Assembly: GCF_046097105.1 (NCBI RefSeq)
Contig: NZ_CP175562.1
Span: forward strand, 1,116,001-1,180,000
Origin: Natroniella sp046097105
GTDB lineage: Bacteria; Bacillota; Halanaerobiia; Halobacteroidales; Halobacteroidaceae
Reading direction: 5' to 3'
DNA: 64,000 nucleotides
Part shown: one piece after another, positions 24,302 through 32,839 of the stretch
How positions within the stretch are numbered: the stretch's first letter is position 1
How the letters are laid out: each line of letters opens with the position of its first letter
Notes under the pieces: model-generated
What the model was told of the DNA's origin: nothing
What the model saw: the letters and a program-made list of their open reading frames with translations, nothing else
Databases searched by the model: none
Program-made: the position numbers and the translations under genes

Positions 24302-25249
24302 CTAATTATTAATCAATCCACAACTTTTTTCTAAAACTTCTTCAGCAACAGCCACAATATCAGTAATGATATCGACAGCAGGTTCTTCTTTAGTAAGCAT
24401 TCCTGCTACCTGCCCAGCCATTACAGTTCCTTTATCAACATCTCCGTCAATTACAGCTCGTTTCAAACGACCTACCCCTAATTCTTCAATCTTATCCTTA
24501 GAAGCATTTTCACGCTCCATCTTTTCAATCTTACGAGTTAATTTATTCTTTAAATTTCGAACAGGGTGACCAGTAGAGCGAGCAGTTACGATTGCTTCTC
24601 TATCCTTAGCTTTAATGATAGCTTCTTTATAATTATCATGGGCAATACATTCTGTTGCACAAACAAACCTTGTTCCTATTTGAGCTCCAACCGCACCTAA
24701 TGATAATACTGCCGCTAAACCACGACCATCTGCAATCCCTCCTGCTGCGACAACAGGAAGATCAGTAGCATCAACAATCTGAGGTATTAAAGCCATCGTT
24801 GTCAACTGTCCAATATGACCTCCTGCTTCATTACCTTCAGCGATTACAGCATCAACATCAAAGCGAGACATTCTCTTAGCTAAAGCTACCGAAGCAACTA
24901 CCGGGATAACTTTAGCCCCAATTGCTTTTAAATCTTTAATATATTTACCAGGATTACCAGCACCAGTAGTTACAACAGCTACCTCTTCTTCCACAACAAC
25001 TTCCATTACCTGATCAACATGCGGTGATAGTAACATTACATTAACTCCAAATGGCTTATCCGTTATTTTCTTAACCTTTTGAATCTCTTCTCTAACTATA
25101 TTAGCTGGTGCATTTCCCGCTCCAATAATACCTAAGCCACCAGCCTCAGAAACAGCAGCTGCCAACTCTCCAGTTGCAACCCAAGCCATTCCTCCTTGTA
25201 TGATTGGATATTCTATATCTAATAGTTCACATAATTTAGTCCTTATCAT
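24302..25249 (-). CDS. fabK: enoyl-ACP reductase II (FabK)
   Basis: This 315-residue FMN-dependent enzyme reduces enoyl-ACP in the last step of each elongation round. It has YPIIQGGMAWVATGELAAAVSEAGGLGIIG at the N-terminus, KPFGVNVMLLSPHVDQ near residue 66, IAEGNEAGGHIGQLTTMALIPQ near 135 with the likely catalytic His, and PVVAAGGIADGRGLAAVLSLGAVGAQIGTRFV. This pattern is closer to pneumococcal FabK than to general nitronate monooxygenases, and the position between fabH and fabD is the usual one. Organisms using FabK are naturally insensitive to FabI inhibitors. A GGGGGAAAT site precedes the ATG. Confidence 0.93.
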   Translation of the reverse strand: MIRTKLCELLDIEYPIIQGGMAWVATGELAAAVSEAGGLGIIGAGNAPANIVREEIQKVKKITDKPFGVNVMLLSPHVDQVMEVVVEEEVAVVTTGAGNPGKYIKDLKAIGAKVIPVVASVALAKRMSRFDVDAVIAEGNEAGGHIGQLTTMALIPQIVDATDLPVVAAGGIADGRGLAAVLSLGAVGAQIGTRFVCATECIAHDNYKEAIIKAKDREAIVTARSTGHPVRNLKNKLTRKIEKMERENASKDKIEELGVGRLKRAVIDGDVDKGTVMAGQVAGMLTKEEPAVDIITDIVAVAEEVLEKSCGLINN

Positions 25250-25265
25250 TTTTATATTTCCCCCT

Positions 25266-26261
25266 TTATGACCATTCTATGACTGTTGCTCCCCAAGTTA
25301 ATCCAGCCCCAAATCCAACTAAAACAACAGTGTCGCCTTCTTTTATCTTTCCTTCTCGCACAGCTTCATCCAAAGCCAGTGGAACTGAAGCAGCAGAAGT
25401 ATTTCCATACCTATCAAGATTAACATAAATCTGTTCTTCAGTTAAATCAAGTCGTTTTCTGGCAGCATCAATTATTCTAATGTTGGCCTGATGTGGGATT
25501 AAATAATCAATATCTTCACTACTCAATCCTACTTGATCTAGTGCTTCTTTAGCTGCTTTACCTAAGATTCTAACAGCAAATTTAAAGACAGGGTTACCAT
25601 CCATTTCAAGGTAGTGAGCACCTTCTTCAAGCACCCCTTGAGAAAAAGGTCGCTTTGAACCTCCAGCTGGAACTCTTAATACTTCACCCTTAGAGCCATC
25701 AGCACCTAAAGAATTAGATAAGATTCCAGCAGATTGAGTCGGCTGTAAAACTACCGCCCCCGCACCATCACCAAATAAGATACATGTTCCTCTATCGTCC
25801 CAATTAAGTATTTTAGAAAGAGTTTCAGCACCAACAACTAAAATATTATCATAAGCACCTGTTTCTATATACTGAGTTGCTACTGATACACCATAAATAA
25901 AGCCTGTACACGCAGCAGCCAAATCAAAAGCTGGAACTCCTTCAGCCCCTAACTTATCTTGTAGTATACAAGCTGTTGAAGGAAGTCCAAGGTAGTCAGG
26001 AGTTGAAGTAGCTACTAAGATCAGATCTAGATCCTTTACTTCTAAATCAGCACTCTCCAACGCAGCTTTTGCTGCTTGACAAGCCAAATCAGAAGTAACA
26101 ACTTCTTCCTCAACTATTCTTCTCTCTTTAATCCCTGTTCTGCTTATAATCCATTCAGCATCAGTATCTACTATTTCTTCTAAATCATTATTTGTCATTA
26201 CATTTTCGGGGGCAAATGAACCTACTCCTGCAATTTTAGCCCTTCTTAATTCCTGCTCCAT
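25266..26261 (-). CDS. fabH: beta-ketoacyl-ACP synthase III
   Basis: This 331-residue enzyme starts fatty-acid synthesis by condensing an acyl-CoA with malonyl-ACP. The catalytic triad is readable: Cys in FDLAAACTGFIYG near residue 116, His in YLIPHQANIRI near 256 and Asn in LDRYGNTSAASVPLAL near 286. The N-terminus RAKIAGVGSFAPENVMTNNDLE and ISRTGIKERRI are typical. The primer (acetyl- or branched-chain acyl-CoA) cannot be told. The start codon lies 5 bases after the plsX stop, and its ribosome site (GGAAGGACTG) lies within the end of plsX. Confidence 0.96.
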   Translation of the reverse strand: MEQELRRAKIAGVGSFAPENVMTNNDLEEIVDTDAEWIISRTGIKERRIVEEEVVTSDLACQAAKAALESADLEVKDLDLILVATSTPDYLGLPSTACILQDKLGAEGVPAFDLAAACTGFIYGVSVATQYIETGAYDNILVVGAETLSKILNWDDRGTCILFGDGAGAVVLQPTQSAGILSNSLGADGSKGEVLRVPAGGSKRPFSQGVLEEGAHYLEMDGNPVFKFAVRILGKAAKEALDQVGLSSEDIDYLIPHQANIRIIDAARKRLDLTEEQIYVNLDRYGNTSAASVPLALDEAVREGKIKEGDTVVLVGFGAGLTWGATVIEWS

Positions 26262-26266
26262 AGCTA

Positions 26267-27265
26267 TTAATCAGTCCTTCCATCAATATTGGCTTTTATT
26301 GAATCAATCAACTTAGCTTCGATTGATTCTTGAGCAATTTTTATTGCGTTCTTAATTGCTTTGGCATTCGAACTACCATGACTAATAATTACTATTCCAT
26401 CAACCCCCAACAAGGGAGCACCACCATATTCTGTATAATCCATCTTCTTTTTTACTCTACTAAAGGCAGGCTTTAATAACAAACCACCTAACTTAGTCAA
26501 CCAGCTTGCTTCAATCTCCTGCTTAATAATCTTAAATAAACTCTTAACTAAACCTTCCGATGTCTTCAGTACTATATTACCCACAAATCCATCAGCTAAC
26601 ACCACATCATATTCACCAGTAAATATATCTCTTCCTTCAATATTTCCAGCAAAATTTATGTCCTCTTCCTCTTTTAGCATTTGATGAACATTCAAAACTA
26701 ATTCATTCCCCTTTTTCTCTTCTTCACCAATGCTTAATAAGCCAACTTTAGGATTCTGTTTATGTAAAATTTCAGTAGCATAAATCTGGCCCATTATTGC
26801 TTGTTGAAACAAATGTTCCGGCTTACTATCTACGTTGGCCCCTGCATCTAAGACTAAAGTCCGCTCTTGTAGTGTTGGAAAGACAGCACCAATGGCTGGT
26901 CTTTTAACCCCTTTTATTCGACCAATGTTAAATAAACCACCTGCCATTACTGCTCCTGTATTCCCAGCAGACACAAAACCATCAACCTCTCCTTCATTAA
27001 CCAATCTAGTACCTATTGCAACAGTTGAATCCTTCTTCTTTCGCAATGCTTTAGCAGGAGATTCATTCATCCCAATTACCTCTGAAGCATGATAAATCTC
27101 TACCTTTTCATTTGGGAAAGAATACTGTTTAAGTTCTTCTTTCAACCTATCTTCAGGGCCAACCAAAACTATTTGCCCTTGAAACTGATCAATAATTTCC
27201 ATAACCCCTTTAATTATCTCTTGGGGTGCATAATCGCCCCCCATTGCATCAATAGCAATCTTCAA
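26267..27265 (-). CDS. plsX: phosphate acyltransferase PlsX, TTG start
   Basis: This enzyme makes acyl-phosphate from acyl-ACP for the PlsY step of phospholipid synthesis. I place the start at a TTG at 27265 (residues M/L-K-I-A-I-D-A-M-G-G-D) because AAGGAGG lies 9 bases before it and because PlsX proteins begin at exactly this motif. The upstream in-frame ATG would add 11 unrelated residues overlapping fapR. The protein is about 332 residues. AIDAMGGDYAPQEIIKG, VDGFVSAGNTGAVMAGGL, VLDAGANVDSKPEHL and DGFVGNIVLKTSEG are family motifs. The gene begins 4 bases after the fapR stop codon. Confidence 0.95.
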   Translation of the reverse strand: MKIAIDAMGGDYAPQEIIKGVMEIIDQFQGQIVLVGPEDRLKEELKQYSFPNEKVEIYHASEVIGMNESPAKALRKKKDSTVAIGTRLVNEGEVDGFVSAGNTGAVMAGGLFNIGRIKGVKRPAIGAVFPTLQERTLVLDAGANVDSKPEHLFQQAIMGQIYATEILHKQNPKVGLLSIGEEEKKGNELVLNVHQMLKEEEDINFAGNIEGRDIFTGEYDVVLADGFVGNIVLKTSEGLVKSLFKIIKQEIEASWLTKLGGLLLKPAFSRVKKKMDYTEYGGAPLLGVDGIVIISHGSSNAKAIKNAIKIAQESIEAKLIDSIKANIDGRTD

Positions 27266-27269
27266 AATT

Positions 27270-27845
27270 CTAAACCTCCTTACGCTCAGGATCATCAACT
27301 GAAAACATTATAAAATTTCCTACAAAAACTACATCTTCACTTGCTTTAGTTTCTACATTAACATAATATTTATTCTTTTTTGCCTTATCAACTCTAGCTT
27401 TAGCAATCAATCTTTCTCCGATATAAACAGGTCTATTATATCTAACATCTGATGAACCTGTCAAAGCTACATCAGTATCAATTATTGCTACCGCTAATGA
27501 ATTAGCTTGAGCAAAAATATGATGCCCTCGCACAATTTTTGTTTTTTCCAAGCAAAGCTCCTCAGTAACCTCTAGAATAGAAAGTCCATTTTGATCAAGT
27601 TCAATATCTACTAACTCACCAATGATCTCTCCACTTTGTACAGACTTAACTTTAGAATAAGCCTGTTTAGCTACCATTTTAGTTCTCTTACGTACTTCAG
27701 GTATCCCCAATTCCATTCTATCTAGTCTAATAGTTTGGATGCTGACATCAAACATTTCAGACAGCTCCTTATCGACTAAAAATGGATTCTCTTTTAATTT
27801 ATCCCGCAATTTATTCTGGCGCTCAGCTTTATTTAATTTACCCAT
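27270..27845 (-). CDS. fapR: FapR, malonyl-CoA-responsive repressor of lipid synthesis genes
   Basis: This 191-residue repressor has an N-terminal helix-turn-helix (NPFLVDKELSEMFDVSIQTIRLDRMELGIPEVRKR, residues about 20-55) and a C-terminal hot-dog domain that binds malonyl-CoA (VRGHHIFAQANSLAVAIID, ALTGSSDVRYNRPVYIGERLIAKARV). It heads the fapR-plsX-fabH-fabK-fabD-acpP series. A good FapR operator lies 28 bases before its start, just downstream of a near-consensus promoter, so it should repress itself and the whole cluster until malonyl-CoA rises. Confidence 0.96.
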   Translation of the reverse strand: MGKLNKAERQNKLRDKLKENPFLVDKELSEMFDVSIQTIRLDRMELGIPEVRKRTKMVAKQAYSKVKSVQSGEIIGELVDIELDQNGLSILEVTEELCLEKTKIVRGHHIFAQANSLAVAIIDTDVALTGSSDVRYNRPVYIGERLIAKARVDKAKKNKYYVNVETKASEDVVFVGNFIMFSVDDPERKEV

Positions 27846-27873
27846 TTATTATAACCACCTACTGAAACCTTAT

Positions 27874-27892
27874 ATTAAGACCAGGTACTAAT
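27874..27892 (-). promoter_or_regulatory. FapR operator
   Basis: On the minus strand the 19-base imperfect palindrome ATTAGTACCTGGTCTTAAT matches the known Bacillus FapR operator pattern (TTAGTACC ... dyad). The right half differs from the perfect dyad at two positions. It lies at about +11 to +29 relative to the predicted start, the same placement as in Bacillus fapR. Confidence 0.88.
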
Positions 27893-27909
27893 TTTTTCTT
27901 CCATTTAAC

Positions 27910-27938
27910 ATTATATATAACTTTATTTATAAATGCAA
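27910..27938 (-). promoter_or_regulatory. promoter of the fapR-plsX-fab operon
   Basis: On the minus strand TTGCAT (27933-27938) and TATAAT (27910-27915) are separated by exactly 17 bases, followed by the FapR operator. Confidence 0.82.
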
Positions 27939-27964
27939 GAGAAATCAGCTTATTTTTATTAATT

Positions 27965-28053
27965 TAACTTAAGTTTAAGGTTAAGGCTAAGGTTGAGTCA
28001 ACCATCAAGTACATAAAGTTTAGATTGTGCTTAAACTTAGACTCAAACTCAAT
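27965..28053 (+). repeat. intergenic inverted-repeat element, copy 2
   Basis: This element of about 89 bp between rpmF and fapR begins ACTTAAGTTTAAG (27967-27979) and ends near CTTAAACTTAG (28030-28040), so its ends form inverted repeats. It aligns over its length with the reverse complement of 1491-1575, sharing the GAGTCAACC and ACATAA blocks. Confidence 0.7.
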
Positions 28054-28073
28054 TATAATCTACGCCACAAAAT

Positions 28074-28106
28074 AAAAAAGAGCAGGTTTTTATCTCCCCT
28101 ACTCTT
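28074..28106 (-). terminator. intrinsic terminator after rpmF
   Basis: On the minus strand AGAGTAGG and CCTGCTCT pair around an 12-base loop and are followed by six T residues, 19 bases past the rpmF stop. It separates the rpmF unit from the fapR promoter. Confidence 0.85.
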
Positions 28107-28124
28107 TTCATCTATAAGCTATAT

Positions 28125-28292
28125 TTATTTAACCTTCTTACCTTTGTAATATCCACACTCTGGACATACACGATGTGACAATTTGAATTCATGGCACTGA
28201 GGACACTCAATCAAGTTTGGTGCATTTAACTTCCAATGAGTTCTTCTCTTTCTTTTACGCGTCTTAGAAGTCCTCCTCTTAGGTACTGCCAT
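28125..28292 (-). CDS. rpmF: 50S ribosomal protein L32
   Basis: This 55-residue protein starts at the ATG at 28292 (MAVPKRRTSKTRKRKRRTHW), with AAAGGAGGG 8 bases upstream. The basic N-terminus is followed by a zinc ribbon with CPQC near residue 31 and CPEC near 44, so this is the four-Cys, zinc-binding L32 form. It sits directly after the YceD/DUF177 gene, the usual order in bacteria. Confidence 0.97.
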   Translation of the reverse strand: MAVPKRRTSKTRKRKRRTHWKLNAPNLIECPQCHEFKLSHRVCPECGYYKGKKVK

Positions 28293-28350
28293 TGAAATCC
28301 CTCCTTTCAAATTTTAAATTATTAATTGTTACTATAATTACAACCCAATA

Positions 28351-28827
28351 TTATTCTTCATCAGGCAATAACTTCTCAAGCTTTGCTAATCTAGGGTCAA
28401 CTTTATGCATTATACAATCACAGTCTTCTTGATTCAAGTTTCGACCACAATTAGGGCATAAACCCTTGCACTCTTCATCACAGACATACTTCATCGGTAC
28501 TGCTAACCTAATATGCTCAGTTAAAATTGTACTTATATCAATTTCTGCATCTTCAACTTCTGTTTTAGAAACCTCTCCTTTTACTTCAAACTCTAATGTA
28601 GTCTTAAATTCTTTTAAACAACGACTACAAACTACCTGTAATGATAAAAAGACAGTTCCTATAATAACATACTCGCCCTCAGAATTGATAACCTTTAATT
28701 CCAAATTACTTGGTTCAATAATTGAAATTTTTTGTCCTTGAATAGTTCTATCTTCTGCCTCCAAAGCAAAAGCAGTATTCATCATGGCTCCAAGATTATC
28801 TTTAATTTCTGTGATATCTATTTTCAT
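28351..28827 (-). CDS. YceD/DUF177-family protein linked to 23S rRNA accumulation
   Basis: This 158-residue protein belongs to the DUF177 family, whose member YceD is needed for normal 23S rRNA levels. It has VCSRCLKEFKTTLEFEV near residue 70, with a C-x-x-C pair, and a second Cys group (CDEECKGLCPNCGRNLNQEDCDC) near 115-138, a likely zinc site. It precedes rpmF as in most bacteria (ylbN-rpmF in Bacillus). TTTAGAGGTGA precedes the ATG. How the family acts is only known by genetics. Confidence 0.9.
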   Translation of the reverse strand: MKIDITEIKDNLGAMMNTAFALEAEDRTIQGQKISIIEPSNLELKVINSEGEYVIIGTVFLSLQVVCSRCLKEFKTTLEFEVKGEVSKTEVEDAEIDISTILTEHIRLAVPMKYVCDEECKGLCPNCGRNLNQEDCDCIMHKVDPRLAKLEKLLPDEE

Positions 28828-28896
28828 CTAATCACCTCTAAACAACATACCTATTATAATATAGGAATTCCTCTTTTGTCAAGAGTTTCTCTAGAA

Positions 28897-30090
28897 TTAC
28901 CCTATCAATTCTTCAGTATCTCGTGCTATCACAAGTTCTTCATTAGTAGGAACTACAAATACTTTAACTTGAGAATCATCAGCACTTATTTCTTGTACTT
29001 TTCCTCTAACATCATTCTTAGCTGAATCAAGTTTGATTCCTAAATGCTCTAAATCTTGACAGATTGACTCTCTTATACCAATTCCATTTTCGCCAATTCC
29101 TGCTGTAAAGACAACTGCATCTACTCCATTCATAGCTGCAACATAAGAACCGATATACTTCTTAACTCGATAACTAAATACATCCAAAGCTAATACTGCT
29201 CTTTCATTTCCTGCTTCAGCTGCTTGCTCAATATCTCTCATATCACTGCTAACTCCAGATAAACCTAATAATCCACTCTCCTGATTCATTAAATTATCTA
29301 TCTCTGCTGGTGATAGATCTTCTTGTTCCATAATAAATGGAATCGCTGCCGGATCAAGATCACCACACCTTGTTCCCATAACTAACCCTTCTAAAGGAGT
29401 TAAACCCATACTTGTATCATAAGATTGCCCATTTTTAACAGCTGTTATACTAGCTCCATTTCCTAAATGACAAGTAATTACTTTCAATTCTTCTAAATCT
29501 TTTTCTAATTCTTGAGCAACCGCTTGAGCTACAAACTTATGTGATGTTCCATGGAAACCATAACGACGAAGAGCATATTTCTCATAGTATTCGTAAGGTA
29601 AACCGTAAGTATAAGCTTCCTTAGGCATAGTTTGGTGGAAAGCTGTATCAAAAACAGCAACCTGCTGAGCATGAGGCATTAATTTTTCACAGACTTCAAT
29701 TCCCATTAAATTAGGCGGATTATGTAACGGAGCCAAATTAGACCATTTCTCGATCTCCTCTTTAACCTCTTCATCAACAATTACTGACTCAGAAAAAGAT
29801 TTTCCTCCTTGCACTACTCGGTGACCTACTGCATTTACTTCATCTACTCCAGTAATAACTCCTTTATTCTCATCAGTTAATGATTCAATTACTAATTCCA
29901 TTCCAGCCGCATGATCTGCAATTTCAGTTTCTAGTTCAATTACCTCTCCAGTACTAGCTTCTTGCTCTAAACATGAGCCATCAATTCCAATTCTTTCTAC
30001 TAACCCTTTTGCTAATACCTCTTCTTGTTCCATGTTAAATAATTGATATTTAATTGAAGAACTTCCACTATTAATTACTAAAATTTTCAT
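28897..30090 (-). CDS. ackA: acetate kinase
   Basis: This 397-residue enzyme makes ATP from acetyl phosphate, the energy-yielding end of acetate fermentation. It begins KILVINSGSSSIKYQLF. GHRVVQGGKSF is near residue 88, VFDTAFHQTMP near 148 with the catalytic Asp, RYGFHGTSHKFV near 175, VITCHLGNGASITAVKNG near 205 and FTAGIGENG near 324. CAAGGGGGAT precedes the ATG. It follows pta by 59 bases, so pta-ackA form one operon as in most fermenters. Confidence 0.97.
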   Translation of the reverse strand: MKILVINSGSSSIKYQLFNMEQEEVLAKGLVERIGIDGSCLEQEASTGEVIELETEIADHAAGMELVIESLTDENKGVITGVDEVNAVGHRVVQGGKSFSESVIVDEEVKEEIEKWSNLAPLHNPPNLMGIEVCEKLMPHAQQVAVFDTAFHQTMPKEAYTYGLPYEYYEKYALRRYGFHGTSHKFVAQAVAQELEKDLEELKVITCHLGNGASITAVKNGQSYDTSMGLTPLEGLVMGTRCGDLDPAAIPFIMEQEDLSPAEIDNLMNQESGLLGLSGVSSDMRDIEQAAEAGNERAVLALDVFSYRVKKYIGSYVAAMNGVDAVVFTAGIGENGIGIRESICQDLEHLGIKLDSAKNDVRGKVQEISADDSQVKVFVVPTNEELVIARDTEELIG

Positions 30091-30149
30091 TTCTTAATCC
30101 CCCTTGTTTTTTAGCTGTTTTATTAATTTAACTTAATTTTTATAATTGT

Positions 30150-31145
30150 TTACTTTTGAGCCTGCACAGCAGTAATTGCTGTTACATTAACAATATCCTG
30201 AACACAACAACCCCGAGATAAATCATTTACTGGTTTAGCTATTCCTTGTAACACAGGGCCAATCGCTTCAGCTTGAGCAAACCTCTCCACTAACTTATAC
30301 CCAATATTTCCTGATTGTAAATCTGGAAATATCAAAACGTTAGCATGGCCAGCCAGATCACTTTCAGGATACTTTTTCTCAGCAACTTTAGATATAATAG
30401 CAGCATCAGCTTGCATTTCACCATCAATTTTAAGCTCTGGAGCGAGCTCACGAGCTAATCCAGTGGCATTTCTTACTTTATCAGACATCTCATGTTTAGC
30501 ACTGCCATTAGTAGAAAATGATAACATTGCTACCTGTGGATCAATCCCAACTAAACTATCAGCTGTTCTAGCAGATGAAACTGCTATTTCAGCTAGTTGC
30601 TCAGATGTAGGATTAGGATTAACTGCACAATCCCCAAAGACTAACAATCCCCCATCTCCAAAATCTTTATCCTTAACAATCATAATAAAAGCACCAGAAA
30701 TAACTGAAATTCCTGGAGCAGTACCAATTACTCTAAGAGCTGCTCTTAATACCTTCCCGGTCTCAGCAACAGCTCCTGCTACTTTACCATCTGCATCCCC
30801 TTTTTCAACCATTAGCGAGGCAAAATACAATGGATCTGTAACTTTTTCTCTAGCTTCTTCTAATGTAATTCCCTTATGCTCTCTTAATTGATAATAAGCT
30901 TGACTATACTCTTCTAACTTATCAGACTCAACAGGATTGATAATTTCAACTCCTGTTAAATCAGTACCACACTCTGAAGCTACATCTTGAATTTCCTTTT
31001 CTTCCCCAAGTAAGACAATATCAGCAACCCCTTTTTCTAAAATAATAGGAACTGCTTCTACTACCCTTGCATCGGCACCTTCTGGAAGAACAATCTTTTT
31101 TCTCTTTTGTCTTGCTTGTTGGTAAATATTACTAATAAAGCTCAT
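30150..31145 (-). CDS. pta: phosphate acetyltransferase
   Basis: This 331-residue enzyme converts acetyl-CoA to acetyl phosphate for AckA. It shows KKIVLPEGADARVVEAVPIIL at the N-terminus, DADGKVAGAVAETGKVLRAAL near residue 116, FGDCAVNPNPTSEQLAEIAVSSARTA near 170, VAMLSFSTNGSAKHEMSDKV near 205 and HANVLIFPDLQSGNIGYKL near 267. The length corresponds to the short Pta class without the N-terminal DRTGG domain. AAGGAGGGC precedes the ATG. An 11-base tandem repeat lies about 90-115 bases upstream and may be a control site. Confidence 0.95.
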   Translation of the reverse strand: MSFISNIYQQARQKRKKIVLPEGADARVVEAVPIILEKGVADIVLLGEEKEIQDVASECGTDLTGVEIINPVESDKLEEYSQAYYQLREHKGITLEEAREKVTDPLYFASLMVEKGDADGKVAGAVAETGKVLRAALRVIGTAPGISVISGAFIMIVKDKDFGDGGLLVFGDCAVNPNPTSEQLAEIAVSSARTADSLVGIDPQVAMLSFSTNGSAKHEMSDKVRNATGLARELAPELKIDGEMQADAAIISKVAEKKYPESDLAGHANVLIFPDLQSGNIGYKLVERFAQAEAIGPVLQGIAKPVNDLSRGCCVQDIVNVTAITAVQAQK

Positions 31146-31499
31146 CCCTTGCCCTCCTTAATATTTATAACTAGAAAATAAGCTCCTTATACTCTTATAA
31201 AATTATGCTTAATCCATAGAACTCTCTTTTAGAACTACTAGATTAAGGAATACTAGATTAATTACGCAATCTCCTTGTTTTTCTTCAAAGTTTAAATAAT
31301 AGAAAAAGTCTACATTGCCTTAATTTTTCTAATTATCTGACATATTATTAATAGTTTCTGATTTAAATAATCAACCATCCTTAATTATCATTTATCAACC
31401 ATTGGCAACTAGTTAAAAATTACTGATCACTTTCACTACTCATGAATTGTCAGCACTATATATTTTTAACAATTCTTTTCAAATTATACCGCTTTAAGA
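31146..31499. other. divergent intergenic region between pta and tmcAL
   Basis: This stretch of about 350 bases holds no gene. It carries a tandem direct repeat, TACTAGATTAA at 31236-31246 and again at 31251-31261 (15-base period), on the pta side. A weak minus-strand promoter (TTGCGT, 17 bases, TTAATC) overlaps these repeats. Confidence 0.45.
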
Positions 31500-31528
31500 T
31501 TGATATTTAAATTATAACAATCTATAAT
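31500..31528 (+). promoter_or_regulatory. promoter of tmcAL
   Basis: TTGATA (31500-31505) and TATAAT (31523-31528) are separated by 17 bases. The ATG follows 21 bases later, after AAGGAGG. Confidence 0.75.
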
Positions 31529-31549
31529 AAACAACAAGGAGGAATTTAA

Positions 31550-32839
31550 ATGAAAGTATTAGGAATCATCACTGAATATAATCCATTTCACTATGGACAT
31601 CAAATTCACCTTAATAAATCACTGGCCAAAAGTAAAGCGGATGCAACAATCTGTATTATGAGTGGTAGCTTTTTACAAAGAGGCACCCCGGCTATTGTCA
31701 ATCAATGGACTCGTACAAAAATGGCTCTTCAACAGGGTGTAGATTTAGTAATTCAACTCCCTGTTGCTTATACCACTCGCAGTGCCCAATACTTTGCTTA
31801 TGGAGCAGTAAAATTACTCACCGCAACTAATACTGTGGACTATCTTTGCTTTGGTAGTGAATTAGGAGAAATTGGCCCTCTTAAATTAATTGGTAAATTA
31901 CTGGCAGCTGAACCTAAAGAGCTTGAACAATTAATTAAAAAAGAGTTAAATACAGGAGTATCTTATCCAGTAGCCCGTAGTAAAGCTTTATCTAAATTTT
32001 TACAGATAAACTCCAACTCAACTGATATTTCACCAACTAAATTAAAAACTATTTTGACTAATTCTAATAATATTTTGGGTTTAGAGTATATCAGAGCCTT
32101 AACTAACTTAGAGAGCCCAATCACTCCTTTAACGATTAAACGAGAAGGAAGTGATTATCACTCCACTAGATTACAAAAAATAGCTAGTGCATCAGCCATT
32201 AGAGAAGAGGTTAAGAAAAATTATAACTCTAAACAACCACTTCTAAATGCTGAATTAGCTAATTCAATGCCTGCTTCAACCTTTAAACTATTAGAAACAG
32301 CATTTGAAGATGGGGTTGGCCCTATTTTTTACGAAGACTTTACTTTACAGATCTTAACTTTATTACGAAGAACTACCCGGCATCAATTAAGAAATTATGA
32401 AGGAGTAACCGGAGGGTTAGAAAATAGAATTAAAGATGCTGCTACAAAAGCAACATCTCTCTCAGAATTAATCAAATTGATTAAAACTAAACGTTTTACC
32501 CAAACCCGAATCCAACGAATTCTAACTCAATTATTATTAGGTTTAAACCAAAAAAAATTAAACAAGTTTGAATTAGCAGGAGGGCCAAAGTATTTTAGAA
32601 TATTAGGTTTTAATCAACAGGGTAGAAAATTACTTAAATTATTAAAAGAAAGGGCTAAGTTACCAGTCATCACTAAGCTGTCAAACCACTTCCGTTCTAA
32701 TCAGCAACCTAAAGATATCAGACAAAAGATGCTCTTAGCTGATATTAAAGCTAATAATATCTATTCACTAACTTCTCCTAAATCAATAGCCCGAAAAGGA
32801 GGAGTTGATTTTTATCGTCACCCGATCGTTCTAACCTAA
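31550..32839 (+). CDS. tmcAL: tRNA-Met cytidine acetate ligase
   Basis: This 429-residue enzyme of the YlbM family makes N4-acetylcytidine at the wobble base of elongator tRNA-Met from acetate and ATP. The nucleotidyltransferase motif GIITEYNPFHYGHQIHL is at residues 4-20, followed by CIMSGSFLQRGTPAIVNQWTRTKMAL and QLPVAYTTRSAQYFAYGAV. SASAIREEV near 220 resembles the second nucleotide motif. Its ribosome site is AAGGAGG. It reads opposite to its neighbours and its stop codon overlaps that of the ylbL-like gene tail to tail. It uses acetate as substrate and sits beside ackA-pta, although ylbK-L-M linkage is also conserved for other reasons. Confidence 0.93.
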   Translation: MKVLGIITEYNPFHYGHQIHLNKSLAKSKADATICIMSGSFLQRGTPAIVNQWTRTKMALQQGVDLVIQLPVAYTTRSAQYFAYGAVKLLTATNTVDYLCFGSELGEIGPLKLIGKLLAAEPKELEQLIKKELNTGVSYPVARSKALSKFLQINSNSTDISPTKLKTILTNSNNILGLEYIRALTNLESPITPLTIKREGSDYHSTRLQKIASASAIREEVKKNYNSKQPLLNAELANSMPASTFKLLETAFEDGVGPIFYEDFTLQILTLLRRTTRHQLRNYEGVTGGLENRIKDAATKATSLSELIKLIKTKRFTQTRIQRILTQLLLGLNQKKLNKFELAGGPKYFRILGFNQQGRKLLKLLKERAKLPVITKLSNHFRSNQQPKDIRQKMLLADIKANNIYSLTSPKSIARKGGVDFYRHPIVLT

